64,000 bases of DNA from Bacteroidales bacterium. Lineage in GTDB: Bacteria > Bacteroidota > Bacteroidia > Bacteroidales > UBA932. The notes beneath the pieces were generated by a model. The model saw nothing but the letters and a program-made list of their open reading frames with translations, had not been told where the DNA came from and did not search any database. Shown piece after piece: positions 50,943-61,158 of this stretch. The position numbers were made by a program, and so were the translations under genes. The stretch is from contig JALCMP010000002.1 of assembly GCA_022648545.1 (NCBI GenBank), positions 124,001 to 188,000 on the forward strand. The letters are read 5' to 3'. How positions within the stretch are numbered: position 1 is the stretch's first letter; each line of letters starts with the position of its first letter.

Positions 50943-53900
50943 ATGGGGCTAGAGAAAAGTTATAGAATAAGCAAAATCCTTCAGGAATTCAATATAGGAT
51001 TAAGAACCCTTACGGATTTTCTGGATAAAAAAGGTATAGACATAGGGACCAACCCGAATGCCAAGATTTCGGGAGAGACCTATGCCATAGTGGAAAAGGA
51101 ATTCAAAAGGGAACAACTCGTTAAGGAAGAATCAAAGAAAGTCGCAATTACAGTAAAAGAAATAACGGGACAGAAAACCGAACCTGCGGAAGAACCGGAA
51201 CCCGAGAAGGAAATTTTCATTAAAACTAACGTGGAACCTCTTCACGGTCCCAAGATTGTCGGCACCATAGATCTCGATAATTTGAGCAATAAAGAAAAAT
51301 CCGATATTTCTGAAAAGAAAGATATCGTAGAGAAAAAAATAGAAGTAAAAATCCCTTCTGCAGAATCAGAAAAGCCTGCAAAATCAGGAAAGCCTGCGGA
51401 ATCTGAAATACCTGAAAGGGAAATCTCCGAAAAACCGGTTCAGGCCCCAGTAAAAATAGCTGCAGCAGAACAAGAACAAAAAAAGACTGCTGCGGAACCG
51501 GAAAAAATTGAAGAAAAAAAGCCAGAACAAGTAAAAGAAAATCCGGCAGTGAAATCAGAATTCCTTAAAAAAGAAAATCCGGCAGCCAAGAAGCCGGAGA
51601 CCGCTCAGAAACTCGAGAAAAAAGAGAATATGAAAGAAGAGCGCCGCAAACCTTTCGCCAAAAAGACAGATTTTTCCAATCCTGCCAACAACAGAAAAAA
51701 GACATTTGCCAAACCTTCCGGCGAAAGCACTCCGCAGAAAACGGAGCCAAAAGTAATAGAGCATATAGAAACGACCTACCAAAAACTCGAAGGTCCCGTT
51801 ATAAAGGGAACGATGGATCTTTCCCAGTTCGAAAAGAAAAAAGACAATAAGAACAGAGGAAAGCGCGACAGAATACGGAAGAAAGAGAAGGTTAAGGTCA
51901 ATATAGAAGAAGTAGGAAGTAAATTCAAGAATTTCTCTTCCGGGAGAAACAACGGAACGAAGAATAACAACGGCAGCAACAACAACAATAACAATAACAA
52001 CCATTCTTCTTTTTCAAATAACAACAACGGCAAGGCAGGCAAAAGGAAACGCGACAGATTCAAGCCGATTAAAAACGAGGTCGACGAAGATGCAGTACAG
52101 AGGCAAATAAAAGAGACCTACCAGAAAATGGTAGATGGTAAGAACAAGAGCAAGAGTTCGAGATACAAAAAAGAGAAGAGAGAAGCCTCTACTGAAAGGA
52201 TAAGAGAAGAAAAGGCTATAGAAGCACGGAACAAGAAAACACTAAAACTTACGGAATTTGTTACCGTAAACGATCTTTCGGTAATGATGACCATTCCCGT
52301 AACCAAGGTTATAGGAGCCTGCATGAGCCTGGGTCTTATGGTTTCCATAAACCAAAGGCTGGACGCCGAGACTCTGGTTCTGGTTGCGGAAGAGTTCGGA
52401 TACAAAGTGGAATTCGTAACTGCAGACATACAGGAAACCATTGATGAAGAGAACGAAAAGGATAAGCCCGAAGATCTCAGGAGCCGCCCGGCCATAGTTA
52501 CTGTAATGGGACACGTAGACCACGGAAAAACATCATTATTGGATTACGTGAGAAAATCTAACGTCATAGCAGGCGAGGCCGGAGGCATAACTCAGCACAT
52601 CGGCGCCTATAACGTAAAACTGTCGAACGGCCGCAGAATAACCTTCCTGGATACTCCGGGACATGAAGCATTCACCGCAATGCGTGCAAGGGGAGCACAA
52701 ATCACCGACCTTGTAATAATCATAGTTGCCGCAGACGATGCCATAATGCCTCAGACGGTTGAGGCCATAAATCATGCGCAGGCAGCCGGCGTACCTATGA
52801 TTTTTGCGATAAACAAAATAGATAAGCCCGGAGCCAATCCCGAAAAGATAAAGGAACAGCTTTCCAATATGAACATTCTTGTGGAAGACTGGGGAGGCAA
52901 ATACCAGTGTCAGGAAATTTCGGCCAAGAAAGGCATAGGCGTAGAAGATCTGCTTGAAAAAGTCCTTCTGGAAGCCGACATGCTCGATCTAAAAGCAAAT
53001 CCCGACAAACGCGCCATAGGTACCGTAATAGAATCTTCACTGGACAAGGGAAGAGGATATCTGGCAACGATTCTGGTTCAGGGAGGGACGCTGCATACAG
53101 GAGATATAATGCTTAGCGGATGTTATTACGGAAGAGTAAAGGCCATGTTCAACGAAAGGGGACAGAAAATAGAGGAGGCAGGCCCATCAACTCCCGTTTC
53201 GGTACTCGGTCTTAACGGAGCCCCTACTGCAGGAGATAAATTCAACGTATTTGAAAATGAAAAGGAAGCCAAATCAATTGCAGGCAAGAGGGAACAGCTT
53301 ATAAGGATACAGGGCATAAAGACGCAAAAGCATATTACTCTGGAGGAAATAGGAAGAAGAATAGCTATAGGAAACTTCCAGGAACTCAACATAGTTGTTA
53401 AAGGAGATGTCGACGGTTCCGTTGAAGCACTGTCCGATTCCCTCATAAAGCTCTCCTCCGAGGAGATCCATGTGAACGTAATACATAAGGCTGTCGGCGA
53501 AATATCCGAATCCGACGTTCTGCTGGCTGCGGCTTCAAATGCAATAATAATAGGATTCCAGGTAAGACCTTCGGGACAGGCAAAGAGAATTGCCGAAAAC
53601 GAGCAAGTGCAGATAAGGATGTATTCGGTAATTTATGACGCCATAAACGAAGTCAAGAGCGGTATCGAAGGAATGCTGGCGCCGGTGGAAAAAGAAGAAG
53701 TAACTGCCACATGCGAAGTAAGGGAAACCTTCAAGATATCGAAGGTAGGAACCATAGCCGGATGCATGGTCAAGGATGGAAAGATAGGCAGAGGCTCCAA
53801 GGTCCGCGTAATACGCGACGGTATAGTAATACATTCCGGAGTCCTTAGTTCTCTTAAACGCTTCAAGGACGACGTAAAGGAAGTTGCAGCGGGATTCGAC

Positions 53901-53990
53901 TGCGGATTAAGCTTATCGAGCTATAACGATTTAAGAACCGGAGATATTATAGAATCCTATACTATTACGGAAGTCAAGAGGACCTTATAG
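50943..53990 (+). CDS. infB: Translation initiation factor IF-2
   Basis: [43 protein letters not shown]; long low-complexity N-terminus. Confidence 0.96.
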   Translation: MGLEKSYRISKILQEFNIGLRTLTDFLDKKGIDIGTNPNAKISGETYAIVEKEFKREQLVKEESKKVAITVKEITGQKTEPAEEPEPEKEIFIKTNVEPLHGPKIVGTIDLDNLSNKEKSDISEKKDIVEKKIEVKIPSAESEKPAKSGKPAESEIPEREISEKPVQAPVKIAAAEQEQKKTAAEPEKIEEKKPEQVKENPAVKSEFLKKENPAAKKPETAQKLEKKENMKEERRKPFAKKTDFSNPANNRKKTFAKPSGESTPQKTEPKVIEHIETTYQKLEGPVIKGTMDLSQFEKKKDNKNRGKRDRIRKKEKVKVNIEEVGSKFKNFSSGRNNGTKNNNGSNNNNNNNNHSSFSNNNNGKAGKRKRDRFKPIKNEVDEDAVQRQIKETYQKMVDGKNKSKSSRYKKEKREASTERIREEKAIEARNKKTLKLTEFVTVNDLSVMMTIPVTKVIGACMSLGLMVSINQRLDAETLVLVAEEFGYKVEFVTADIQETIDEENEKDKPEDLRSRPAIVTVMGHVDHGKTSLLDYVRKSNVIAGEAGGITQHIGAYNVKLSNGRRITFLDTPGHEAFTAMRARGAQITDLVIIIVAADDAIMPQTVEAINHAQAAGVPMIFAINKIDKPGANPEKIKEQLSNMNILVEDWGGKYQCQEISAKKGIGVEDLLEKVLLEADMLDLKANPDKRAIGTVIESSLDKGRGYLATILVQGGTLHTGDIMLSGCYYGRVKAMFNERGQKIEEAGPSTPVSVLGLNGAPTAGDKFNVFENEKEAKSIAGKREQLIRIQGIKTQKHITLEEIGRRIAIGNFQELNIVVKGDVDGSVEALSDSLIKLSSEEIHVNVIHKAVGEISESDVLLAAASNAIIIGFQVRPSGQAKRIAENEQVQIRMYSVIYDAINEVKSGIEGMLAPVEKEEVTATCEVRETFKISKVGTIAGCMVKDGKIGRGSKVRVIRDGIVIHSGVLSSLKRFKDDVKEVAAGFDCGLSLSSYNDLRTGDIIESYTITEVKRTL

Positions 53991-55193
53991 GAATCTATAT
54001 CTGGAAACGAATCTTATAAGCACTACCAGAAGTAATACGACAGCAATGGATGTTTCTATAAATATCCGTTCTTTTATAATCGTACGCGCCGATAATATTT
54101 CCGGATCGGAAGATATGACTTTAGTAAAGGAATCAACGGGATATTTTCCGCGAGGCCATTTTTCTATTATGGTCTTTCCGTTGATATAAACCAGACCGCC
54201 ATCGGAACGGCAAAGCGACAGAGCGGTCTTATGATCCATGGAAAGCGACGGGATTCCGTTAGAAAAACCTTTCGGAATTATATCCGTCGTATTGTTTATT
54301 ATAAAGAATTCTGTATTATTAGCCAAAGACGCCGCATATAGTTTTCCTATCTCTCTTATGTTTTTTTCCGAAAGAGGTTTAAGGGAATGCCTTATTATCA
54401 TTAACACGGGTTTGTCTGAATCGAGAATCGAATCCGTAACATACATTCCTGATGAATCCGAAAGAGAAAGGACTGAGGAATTATCATAATTGCCTGCTCC
54501 GCCCGAAAGACTGGTCTTGGTTTCCACGTATGTCCACGTACTGTCGGGAATATTTTTTATTGTAAATTCCTTCTCGTGTCCGTCCTTACTGTATATCAGA
54601 GTGCTTTTATATGATCTGACCGGCAGGTAAGATGAGCTGTTTATCACCGCCCCGGGCCTGAAGGGTCCGAAGTCAACCGGCGGCAGATATACTGCAGAAT
54701 AAACAGACAGCCCTACAATAAAAGCAGAATAACAAAGCAGATAAATAACTTCTATCTTTTGCGAACAAAACGGTATGAAATCCTTACGTTTCAAAAAAAG
54801 CAGGATGGCACAGGTCAGAAGAACAATATTCTTAAAAAAACTCTCCCAGTTCGTAAGATGTACCGCATCTCCGAAACATCCGCAGTCGCTAACCGGGTTG
54901 AAAATAGCCGAATAAAATGTAATTAAGGTAAAGAACCCGGCAAAGACCAATGCAGCGAAAGATGTGACACGCATTTTCAGTCCCTTGAGTATTGATATTC
55001 CAATAACGAACTCTGCAGAAAGTATTGCTATGGCAATAAATATGGAAGAGAATGAGAGGAATGACAAGTGAAAGGCGGCGAGATATTCGCTTATCTTAAG
55101 AGAAAATCCGGCCGGATCAACTCCCTTGAGAAATCCGGAGATTACGAACGTAAGCCCGATCAGAATCCTGCATATGGTACGTATGATTTTCAT
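53985..55193 (-). CDS. DoxX/MauE-like membrane protein with periplasmic C-terminal domain
   Basis: 4-TM DoxX-like [42 protein letters not shown]; start at MKIIRTICR. Confidence 0.78.
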   Translation of the reverse strand: MKIIRTICRILIGLTFVISGFLKGVDPAGFSLKISEYLAAFHLSFLSFSSIFIAIAILSAEFVIGISILKGLKMRVTSFAALVFAGFFTLITFYSAIFNPVSDCGCFGDAVHLTNWESFFKNIVLLTCAILLFLKRKDFIPFCSQKIEVIYLLCYSAFIVGLSVYSAVYLPPVDFGPFRPGAVINSSSYLPVRSYKSTLIYSKDGHEKEFTIKNIPDSTWTYVETKTSLSGGAGNYDNSSVLSLSDSSGMYVTDSILDSDKPVLMIIRHSLKPLSEKNIREIGKLYAASLANNTEFFIINNTTDIIPKGFSNGIPSLSMDHKTALSLCRSDGGLVYINGKTIIEKWPRGKYPVDSFTKVISSDPEILSARTIIKERIFIETSIAVVLLLVVLIRFVSRYRFL

Positions 55194-55195
55194 AT

Positions 55196-55864
55196 TTACT
55201 TTAAGGCGGCTGCAATGCCGGAAAATATTTTCTCCGGCGAAAGCATTTTCCCGTCGCTTCCCGAACATTCTATTCTTACGAACAAAGGATCAAGGGCTGT
55301 CTGCCTAAGATAAACGTCCCTAACCATTGACTGGAATTTCATGTCGGCTTCATGTATGTCAGCCTGTCCGTTGAGGTAACGTCTGTCGTCTCCCGCCCTC
55401 GTCTTTCCTAATTTTTCCGAAACAAAACCTATCGGAACATCAAGAAAAAGATTTATATCCGGCCTTGGTATACCGAATTTCACGTATTCCAGATCCATTA
55501 TCCAATTGCGAAGATCGTCTGCTTCGGCGGCATCTTTTATCTTTGAACATTGATATGCAATATTGGAATATACATACCGGTCGAGCAATACACAATATCC
55601 GTCTTCCAGCCATTTCCGCAATACGGGAGCGGCAACCCTTCTGTCCTCCGCATAAAGCAGCGCCACAAGCTGGGGATGGACCTCGTTTATGGTACCGAAA
55701 TCGCCCCTGAGAAATTTTGCTATCAGGTTGCCATAAACGGATTCATCGTAACGTGGAAAATGCATGTATTTGAGTTTCAGCCCTCTGCTTTTTATAAAAT
55801 TTCCCAGCATATTAACCTGGGTGCTTTTTCCGGCTCCGTCAAGCCCCTCAAGAACTATAAGCAT
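55196..55864 (-). CDS. tmk: Thymidylate kinase
   Basis: VLEGLDGAGKSTQVNML, DRYVYSNIAYQ. Confidence 0.92.
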   Translation of the reverse strand: MLIVLEGLDGAGKSTQVNMLGNFIKSRGLKLKYMHFPRYDESVYGNLIAKFLRGDFGTINEVHPQLVALLYAEDRRVAAPVLRKWLEDGYCVLLDRYVYSNIAYQCSKIKDAAEADDLRNWIMDLEYVKFGIPRPDINLFLDVPIGFVSEKLGKTRAGDDRRYLNGQADIHEADMKFQSMVRDVYLRQTALDPLFVRIECSGSDGKMLSPEKIFSGIAAALK

Positions 55865-55943
55865 ATCTTACAACGTTTAATTTTGTTGCTAAATTTGCAA
55901 CAGCAGACAAAGTTATATATTTTAAAGAAAAATCAAGCGCTAT

Positions 55944-56786
55944 ATGAAGAATGACAGACAAATAAAAATAATGGGGATTGTCAACATAAACGACGAATCC
56001 TTCTATAGCAAAAGCAGATGCGGCAATGCCGAAGCAACGGAAAAAAGAATAGCTGAAATGATGGAAGAAGGAGCCGATATGATAGATATAGGCGGATGCT
56101 CCACGAGGCCCGGCTCGACACCGGTTTCACAGGAACAGGAATGGAAATACATTTCGAATTCAATAAAGCTAGTGGCTTCTTCGGCTACAGATATGGGGTT
56201 GTCAAAAGAAAAAGGCGGAAGTTTAAGATACAGGATCTCGGTAGATACCTTCAGATCCGAAATAGTACGGAGGATTTATGATATTATGGGAGATTTTACG
56301 GTAAACGACATCTCTTCCGGAGAAGACGATCCGGACATGCTTGCAACAGTTGGAGAACTGCACCTGCCGTATATAGCCATGCATAAAAGGGGAAATCCTA
56401 CGGACATGCAGCAAAAGTGCGATTATCCATACGGGGTGGTTAATGAAGTACATAAATATTTTTCGGATTTTGCTGAAAAAGCCGGAGAATACGGAATAAG
56501 CGAATACATGATAGATCCCGGATTCGGCTTTGCAAAAACAATTGAACAGAATTACGAGCTGATGAAAGGCATGGACGCACTTCTTGACCTGGGAAAAGAA
56601 ATACTTGTAGGGATATCGAGAAAGACTATGATATGGAAACCTCTCGGCATAACTCCCGACGAGGCATTAGCCGGAACGTGCGCCCTAAATTTTTATTCAT
56701 TGCAAAAGGGAGCGACAGTACTCAGGGTACATGACGTTAAGGAAGCCGTTCAAATGAAAAAAATCTACGGGCAACTTTATTTTTAG
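55944..56786 (+). CDS. folP: Dihydropteroate synthase
   Basis: IMGIVNINDESFYSKSR, DMIDIGGCSTRPGS, MIDPGFGFAKTIEQN. Confidence 0.93.
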   Translation: MKNDRQIKIMGIVNINDESFYSKSRCGNAEATEKRIAEMMEEGADMIDIGGCSTRPGSTPVSQEQEWKYISNSIKLVASSATDMGLSKEKGGSLRYRISVDTFRSEIVRRIYDIMGDFTVNDISSGEDDPDMLATVGELHLPYIAMHKRGNPTDMQQKCDYPYGVVNEVHKYFSDFAEKAGEYGISEYMIDPGFGFAKTIEQNYELMKGMDALLDLGKEILVGISRKTMIWKPLGITPDEALAGTCALNFYSLQKGATVLRVHDVKEAVQMKKIYGQLYF

Positions 56787-56794
56787 TATATTTG
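56787..56794 (+). promoter_or_regulatory. -7 box TATATTTG upstream of purB
   Basis: TAnnTTTG match 39 bp upstream of the ATG. Confidence 0.5.
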
Positions 56795-56833
56795 CAGCCT
56801 GGAATTCGTTATAATATTTAATAAATCAAATTA

Positions 56834-58177
56834 ATGCCAACAACTTCATTATTAGCCGTTTCCCCTATAGACGGGAGATACAGGAAACAAGTCGAAAAAT
56901 TTAGCGGTTACTTTTCCGAATATGCATTGATAAAATACAGGATAAGAGTAGAAATAGAATATTTCATAGCGCTTTGCAATATTCCTCTGGACAGATTAAA
57001 GGATTTCCGCAAGGAAGATTTCGAAAAGATACGTTCGATTTACAGAGACTTTACTCCCGAGATGGCTGAAGAAGTAAAGGATATTGAAAAAACCACCAAT
57101 CACGACGTTAAGGCGGTAGAATATTATGTAAAGAGACATTTCAAGGCAATGGGATTCGAAAAGTTCGGGGAATTCATTCACTTCGGACTCACTTCTCAGG
57201 ACATAAACAATACGGCCGTTCCTCTCAGCCTCAAGGAAGCGATGAATGATATATATATACCTCTTCTGGACGAAGTGGAAGGCATCCTAAAAAACTATGC
57301 GGAAGAATGGAAAAATGTTCCCATGCTGGCTCATACCCACGGACAACCGGCATCGCCAACGCGCCTCGGAAAAGAGTTGAGCGTTTTTACCGCAAGGATA
57401 GACGAACAAAAGAGGCTGCTGTCTATGATCCCGTACTGCGCCAAATTCGGCGGAGCCACAGGTAATTTAAACGCACATTTCTATGCTTATCCGGAAATAG
57501 ACTGGAATAAATTCGCAAAAGAATTCATCGAAGGCGGGCTTGGCTTGAAACGCTCCTATCCCACGACCCAGATAGAACATTACGACGATCTTGCGGCTCT
57601 CTTTGACAACCTCAGAAGGATAAATAATATTTTAATAGATCTCTGCCGTGACATATGGACATATATTTCCATGGAATATTTCAGACAGAAAGTAAAGGAA
57701 GGGGAAGTCGGTTCTTCGGCAATGCCTCACAAGGTCAATCCAATAGATTTTGAAAATGCGGAAGGCAACCTGGGAATGGCGGACGCAATACTGGTCCACC
57801 TTTCTAATAAGCTCCCCATTTCCAGAATGCAGAGGGATCTTACCGATTCGACCGTACTAAGGAACGTTGGAGTTCCTCTGGCACACATGGTAATTTCCCT
57901 GAATTCTTTAAAAAAAGGACTGGGAAAACTTATTCTGAACAGGGAAAAATTGAACGAAGATCTTGAAAAGAACTGGGCTGTCGTAGCGGAAGGCATACAG
58001 ACATTACTGAGAAAGGAAGGCTATCCCAATCCGTACGAAACACTCAAAAAACTAACCAGAGGAAAGGCCCATATCAGCAAGGACGATATCCAGGAATTCG
58101 TAAAGGGTCTTTATGTATCCGACGAGATAAAGAAAAAATTGCTGGAAATTTCACCCATGAATTATACCGGCAAATAA
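56834..58177 (+). CDS. purB: Adenylosuccinate lyase
   Basis: AVSPIDGRYRKQVE, GSSAMPHKVNPIDFENAEGN. Confidence 0.96.
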   Translation: MPTTSLLAVSPIDGRYRKQVEKFSGYFSEYALIKYRIRVEIEYFIALCNIPLDRLKDFRKEDFEKIRSIYRDFTPEMAEEVKDIEKTTNHDVKAVEYYVKRHFKAMGFEKFGEFIHFGLTSQDINNTAVPLSLKEAMNDIYIPLLDEVEGILKNYAEEWKNVPMLAHTHGQPASPTRLGKELSVFTARIDEQKRLLSMIPYCAKFGGATGNLNAHFYAYPEIDWNKFAKEFIEGGLGLKRSYPTTQIEHYDDLAALFDNLRRINNILIDLCRDIWTYISMEYFRQKVKEGEVGSSAMPHKVNPIDFENAEGNLGMADAILVHLSNKLPISRMQRDLTDSTVLRNVGVPLAHMVISLNSLKKGLGKLILNREKLNEDLEKNWAVVAEGIQTLLRKEGYPNPYETLKKLTRGKAHISKDDIQEFVKGLYVSDEIKKKLLEISPMNYTGK

Positions 58178-59023
58178 ATGAAGGAATACAATTTCTATCT
58201 TTTCGACATAGACAGAACCTTATGGGACTTTGAAAAGAATGCCGAACACGCCATAGGGTCTATTTTCGATGACTACGATCTTCCATCTGTAATAAGCGCC
58301 GACAAAAAGGAATTCTTTCATAAATATGAAGAATACAACAACAAGCTCTGGAGGCTTCTGGACAAGGATGAGATAACCAAGGAGAAGCTAAAGGAATCCA
58401 GATATTTTCTTACTCTGGAATATTTCTTTCTTCATAAACACGCAAAAGGAGCATATGATGCTTCAATGTCCGATATACTGGCAGCTCTGAGAACCCTTTC
58501 GGACAAAGCCCTTTACGGAAAATTTCCACGGCTGGAAATGCTTAAAGGGCTGGCAGTGGAAATAGATGCGGAATATATGGAACGCATGAAAACCGAATCC
58601 GCCCTAATCCCTGGAGCAAGATACCTGCTTGAAGAACTTAAAAGCTGCGGAAAAAAAACAGCCGTAGTTTCCAATGGTTTTAAGGAAGCCCAGTATTTCA
58701 AATTAAAAAATTCAGGGATTATAGATCTCGTGGATTCCATTACCGTTTCGGAAGAAGCAGGATGCAAAAAGCCGAACCCGGATATTTTTGCAAGGGCCCT
58801 GGAAAAATTATGCGGAAAGGAATCTTTTGAAAAAAATGAAGACGCAATAAAAAGATCATCTCTTATGGCTGGCGACGATTACATAAATGACATAAAGGGG
58901 GCTGGAGATTACGGAATAGATCAATTTTATTTTGATCCCGAAGGAAAAGCTGAAGGCAAATCTACCTACCGTTCCGGGTGTCTTTGCGATATCCTTGATT
59001 TTCAGAACCGTCATTGCTCCTGA
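58178..59023 (+). CDS. YjjG-like HAD-family nucleotidase
   Basis: FDIDRTLWDF, AVVSNGFKEAQ, GCKKPNPDIFARAL, AGDDYINDIKGA. Confidence 0.88.
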   Translation: MKEYNFYLFDIDRTLWDFEKNAEHAIGSIFDDYDLPSVISADKKEFFHKYEEYNNKLWRLLDKDEITKEKLKESRYFLTLEYFFLHKHAKGAYDASMSDILAALRTLSDKALYGKFPRLEMLKGLAVEIDAEYMERMKTESALIPGARYLLEELKSCGKKTAVVSNGFKEAQYFKLKNSGIIDLVDSITVSEEAGCKKPNPDIFARALEKLCGKESFEKNEDAIKRSSLMAGDDYINDIKGAGDYGIDQFYFDPEGKAEGKSTYRSGCLCDILDFQNRHCS

Positions 59024-59339
59024 TTATGTAAACGTCCTCGTCGTCCCTGTGGAAGAGATATTGCTCACGGGCAAATCTTTCCAGACTGTCGCGGTTGGAC
59101 TGAAGTTCTTTTAGCTGTTCATCGGCCTGTTTTATTGATTTCTCATAATAACGTATCTGTTCGGACTGACGCGCTACGGTGCGGAGATTGGATATGTAAT
59201 TTATTATGCTGTTGTTGTCTAAAAATATTATCACGACAAGAAACATAATAGTAACGAGGACATATTTGTTCCACACGAATCCGAATGCTACGGAGCGCGA
59301 TAGCTTTTCCCTTATCCGCCGGAATAAACCTTTAAGCAT
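58962..59339 (-). CDS. FtsB/DivIC-like septum formation initiator
   Basis: Single TM plus coiled coil; RDSLERFAREQYLFHRDDEDVYII. Confidence 0.85.
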   Translation of the reverse strand: MLKGLFRRIREKLSRSVAFGFVWNKYVLVTIMFLVVIIFLDNNSIINYISNLRTVARQSEQIRYYEKSIKQADEQLKELQSNRDSLERFAREQYLFHRDDEDVYIIRSNDGSENQGYRKDTRNGR

Positions 59340-59353
59340 ATCCTATTTTTTAG

Positions 59354-59370
59354 TAATTTTGACAAAATTA
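59354..59370. promoter_or_regulatory. Mirror-image -7 boxes TAATTTTG-A-CAAAATTA between divergent genes
   Basis: Perfect inverted repeat of a TAnnTTTG box with a 1-bp centre. Confidence 0.55.
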
Positions 59371-59390
59371 ACAATTAAAAACAAAAATAT

Positions 59391-60299
59391 ATGAAACCTT
59401 CATTATTAATTCTGGCCGCGGGTATGGGAAGCAGATACGGCGGTCTGAAACAATTCGACGGCCTTGGCCCAAATAAGGAAACGATACTCGATTATTCCGT
59501 TTACGATGCCATAAAAGGAGGTTTCGGAAAAGTCGTATTCGTAGTCAGGAAAAGTTTCAGAAAAGAGATGGAAGAACTTACCCGCAAAAAATACGGATCG
59601 CTGGTAGATCTGGACTACGTAGAACAGGAACTCGATAAGATTCCAGAAGGATATGAACTTGATCCCGCCAGAATAAAACCATGGGGAACCGCCCACGCCA
59701 TGCTGATGGCAAAGTATGCGATAAAAGAACCGTTTGCGGTAATCAACGCGGACGATTATTACGGAAGGAACTCGTTCCGCATACTGGGCAACTTCCTTTC
59801 ATCATGTGCAAATTCCGAAGGCAAATATTCAATGATAGGTTTCTACCTCAACAAGACACTATCTGAAAGCGGATCCGTTTCAAGGGGAATATGTACTACC
59901 GATGAAAACGATTTTCTTACCAGCGTTGAAGAACATCTCGACATTGCAGAAAGAAAGGGCATAATAACCGGAACCGGCATGAACGGAAAGAACCATCCTC
60001 TGGAAGGCAATGCATATACATCCATGAACATGTGGGGATTCACTCCCGACATATTCCGATTTACCGAATCTATTTTCAAGGATTTCCTTAAAGAAAACGG
60101 ACATGAACCAAAAAAGGAATTTTACATACCGTACGTAGTAAATATCCTTATAAATAAAAATATGGCAAATGTAAAGATCCTTGCAACTCCCGACAGATGG
60201 TTCGGCGTAACTTACAAGGAAGACAGACCTATGGTTGTGGCAAAATTCAGGGAACTGGCCGATAAGGGAATATACCCTTCACCTCTTTTCCATGATTAA
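59391..60299 (+). CDS. Sugar-phosphate nucleotidyltransferase-like protein
   Basis: LLILAAGMGSRYGGLKQFDGLGPNKETILDYSVYDA; INADDYYG. Confidence 0.85.
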   Translation: MKPSLLILAAGMGSRYGGLKQFDGLGPNKETILDYSVYDAIKGGFGKVVFVVRKSFRKEMEELTRKKYGSLVDLDYVEQELDKIPEGYELDPARIKPWGTAHAMLMAKYAIKEPFAVINADDYYGRNSFRILGNFLSSCANSEGKYSMIGFYLNKTLSESGSVSRGICTTDENDFLTSVEEHLDIAERKGIITGTGMNGKNHPLEGNAYTSMNMWGFTPDIFRFTESIFKDFLKENGHEPKKEFYIPYVVNILINKNMANVKILATPDRWFGVTYKEDRPMVVAKFRELADKGIYPSPLFHD

Positions 60300-61158
60300 T
60301 AAAACCGATTATTTCCTTCCCGACCTGAAAGAATGCTGGATAATAGTCTTCCTTCTCATAGTAATAGGGGGAGTCGGCATAGGCTTTTGCCTGCAGCTGT
60401 TAGCAATGGTTTCGGATACGAAGATTACGGACATGAATGTTCTTTTTACCTATGTCCTGCCACTTTTACCGGCCCTTTTCTATATATTTCATAAAGGAAG
60501 GAAAGCCTTTTCGGAAGGGAAATCCTCAGGTTGCCCAATAGACGATCCGCATTACGGACGCCTTAAAATAGTTCCCCTTGCATTATTGCTTATAATAGGA
60601 TGTGAAACGCTTTCCCTGGTGTGCGAACCTCTGGGATCTATATTCGAAATGCCCGATCAGTTCAAGGAACTTTTTTCCAAAATATCCGGAGACGGATTCT
60701 GGTCGTTCTTATCAATTGTAATTGCAGCTCCCGTGCTGGAAGAATTCTTACTCAGGGGGATAATTGAAAGGGGACTGCTAAAATACAAAACACCTGCGGC
60801 CGCCATAATCTGGAGTGCATTTTTTTTCGCACTCATACACATGAACCCGTGGCAATCCATAGTTGCTTTCTTCTTCGGACTTTTTCTGGGATGGATATAC
60901 TGGAGAACCCACTCCTTACTGGCAACTATATTCATACACGCCGTCAACAACGGTACTTCATTTATGATAATGCTCCTATTTCCGGATTTACCCGTGGATT
61001 TCGACTTCCATAAATTGATAGCTTCAATATGGGGTACGGATACATATTATGCCGTATATGCGACAAGTCTCCTGCTGTTTCTCATTTCGGTATTCTTATT
61101 GCATAAATACCTCAGCAAATCCGGATTTGATAAAAAACGAATAACAGGAAACATATGA
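60292..61158 (+). CDS. CPBP-family intramembrane metalloprotease
   Basis: EEFLLRGIIERG, FFALIHMNPWQ, TIFIHAVNN; polytopic. Start moved to MINKTDYFLPD. Confidence 0.88.
   Translation: MINKTDYFLPDLKECWIIVFLLIVIGGVGIGFCLQLLAMVSDTKITDMNVLFTYVLPLLPALFYIFHKGRKAFSEGKSSGCPIDDPHYGRLKIVPLALLLIIGCETLSLVCEPLGSIFEMPDQFKELFSKISGDGFWSFLSIVIAAPVLEEFLLRGIIERGLLKYKTPAAAIIWSAFFFALIHMNPWQSIVAFFFGLFLGWIYWRTHSLLATIFIHAVNNGTSFMIMLLFPDLPVDFDFHKLIASIWGTDTYYAVYATSLLLFLISVFLLHKYLSKSGFDKKRITGNI

Noticed and set aside
51961-52010. Trinucleotide AAC/AAT run as a possible CRISPR or tandem-repeat element
   Set aside because: It is in frame within infB and encodes poly-Asn; no spacer/repeat architecture.
51555-52063. Leu/Phe/Val-rich minus-strand ORFs opposite infB
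   Set aside because: Complement of Lys/Glu/Asn-rich low-complexity IF-2 codons; looks like TM segments only by composition.
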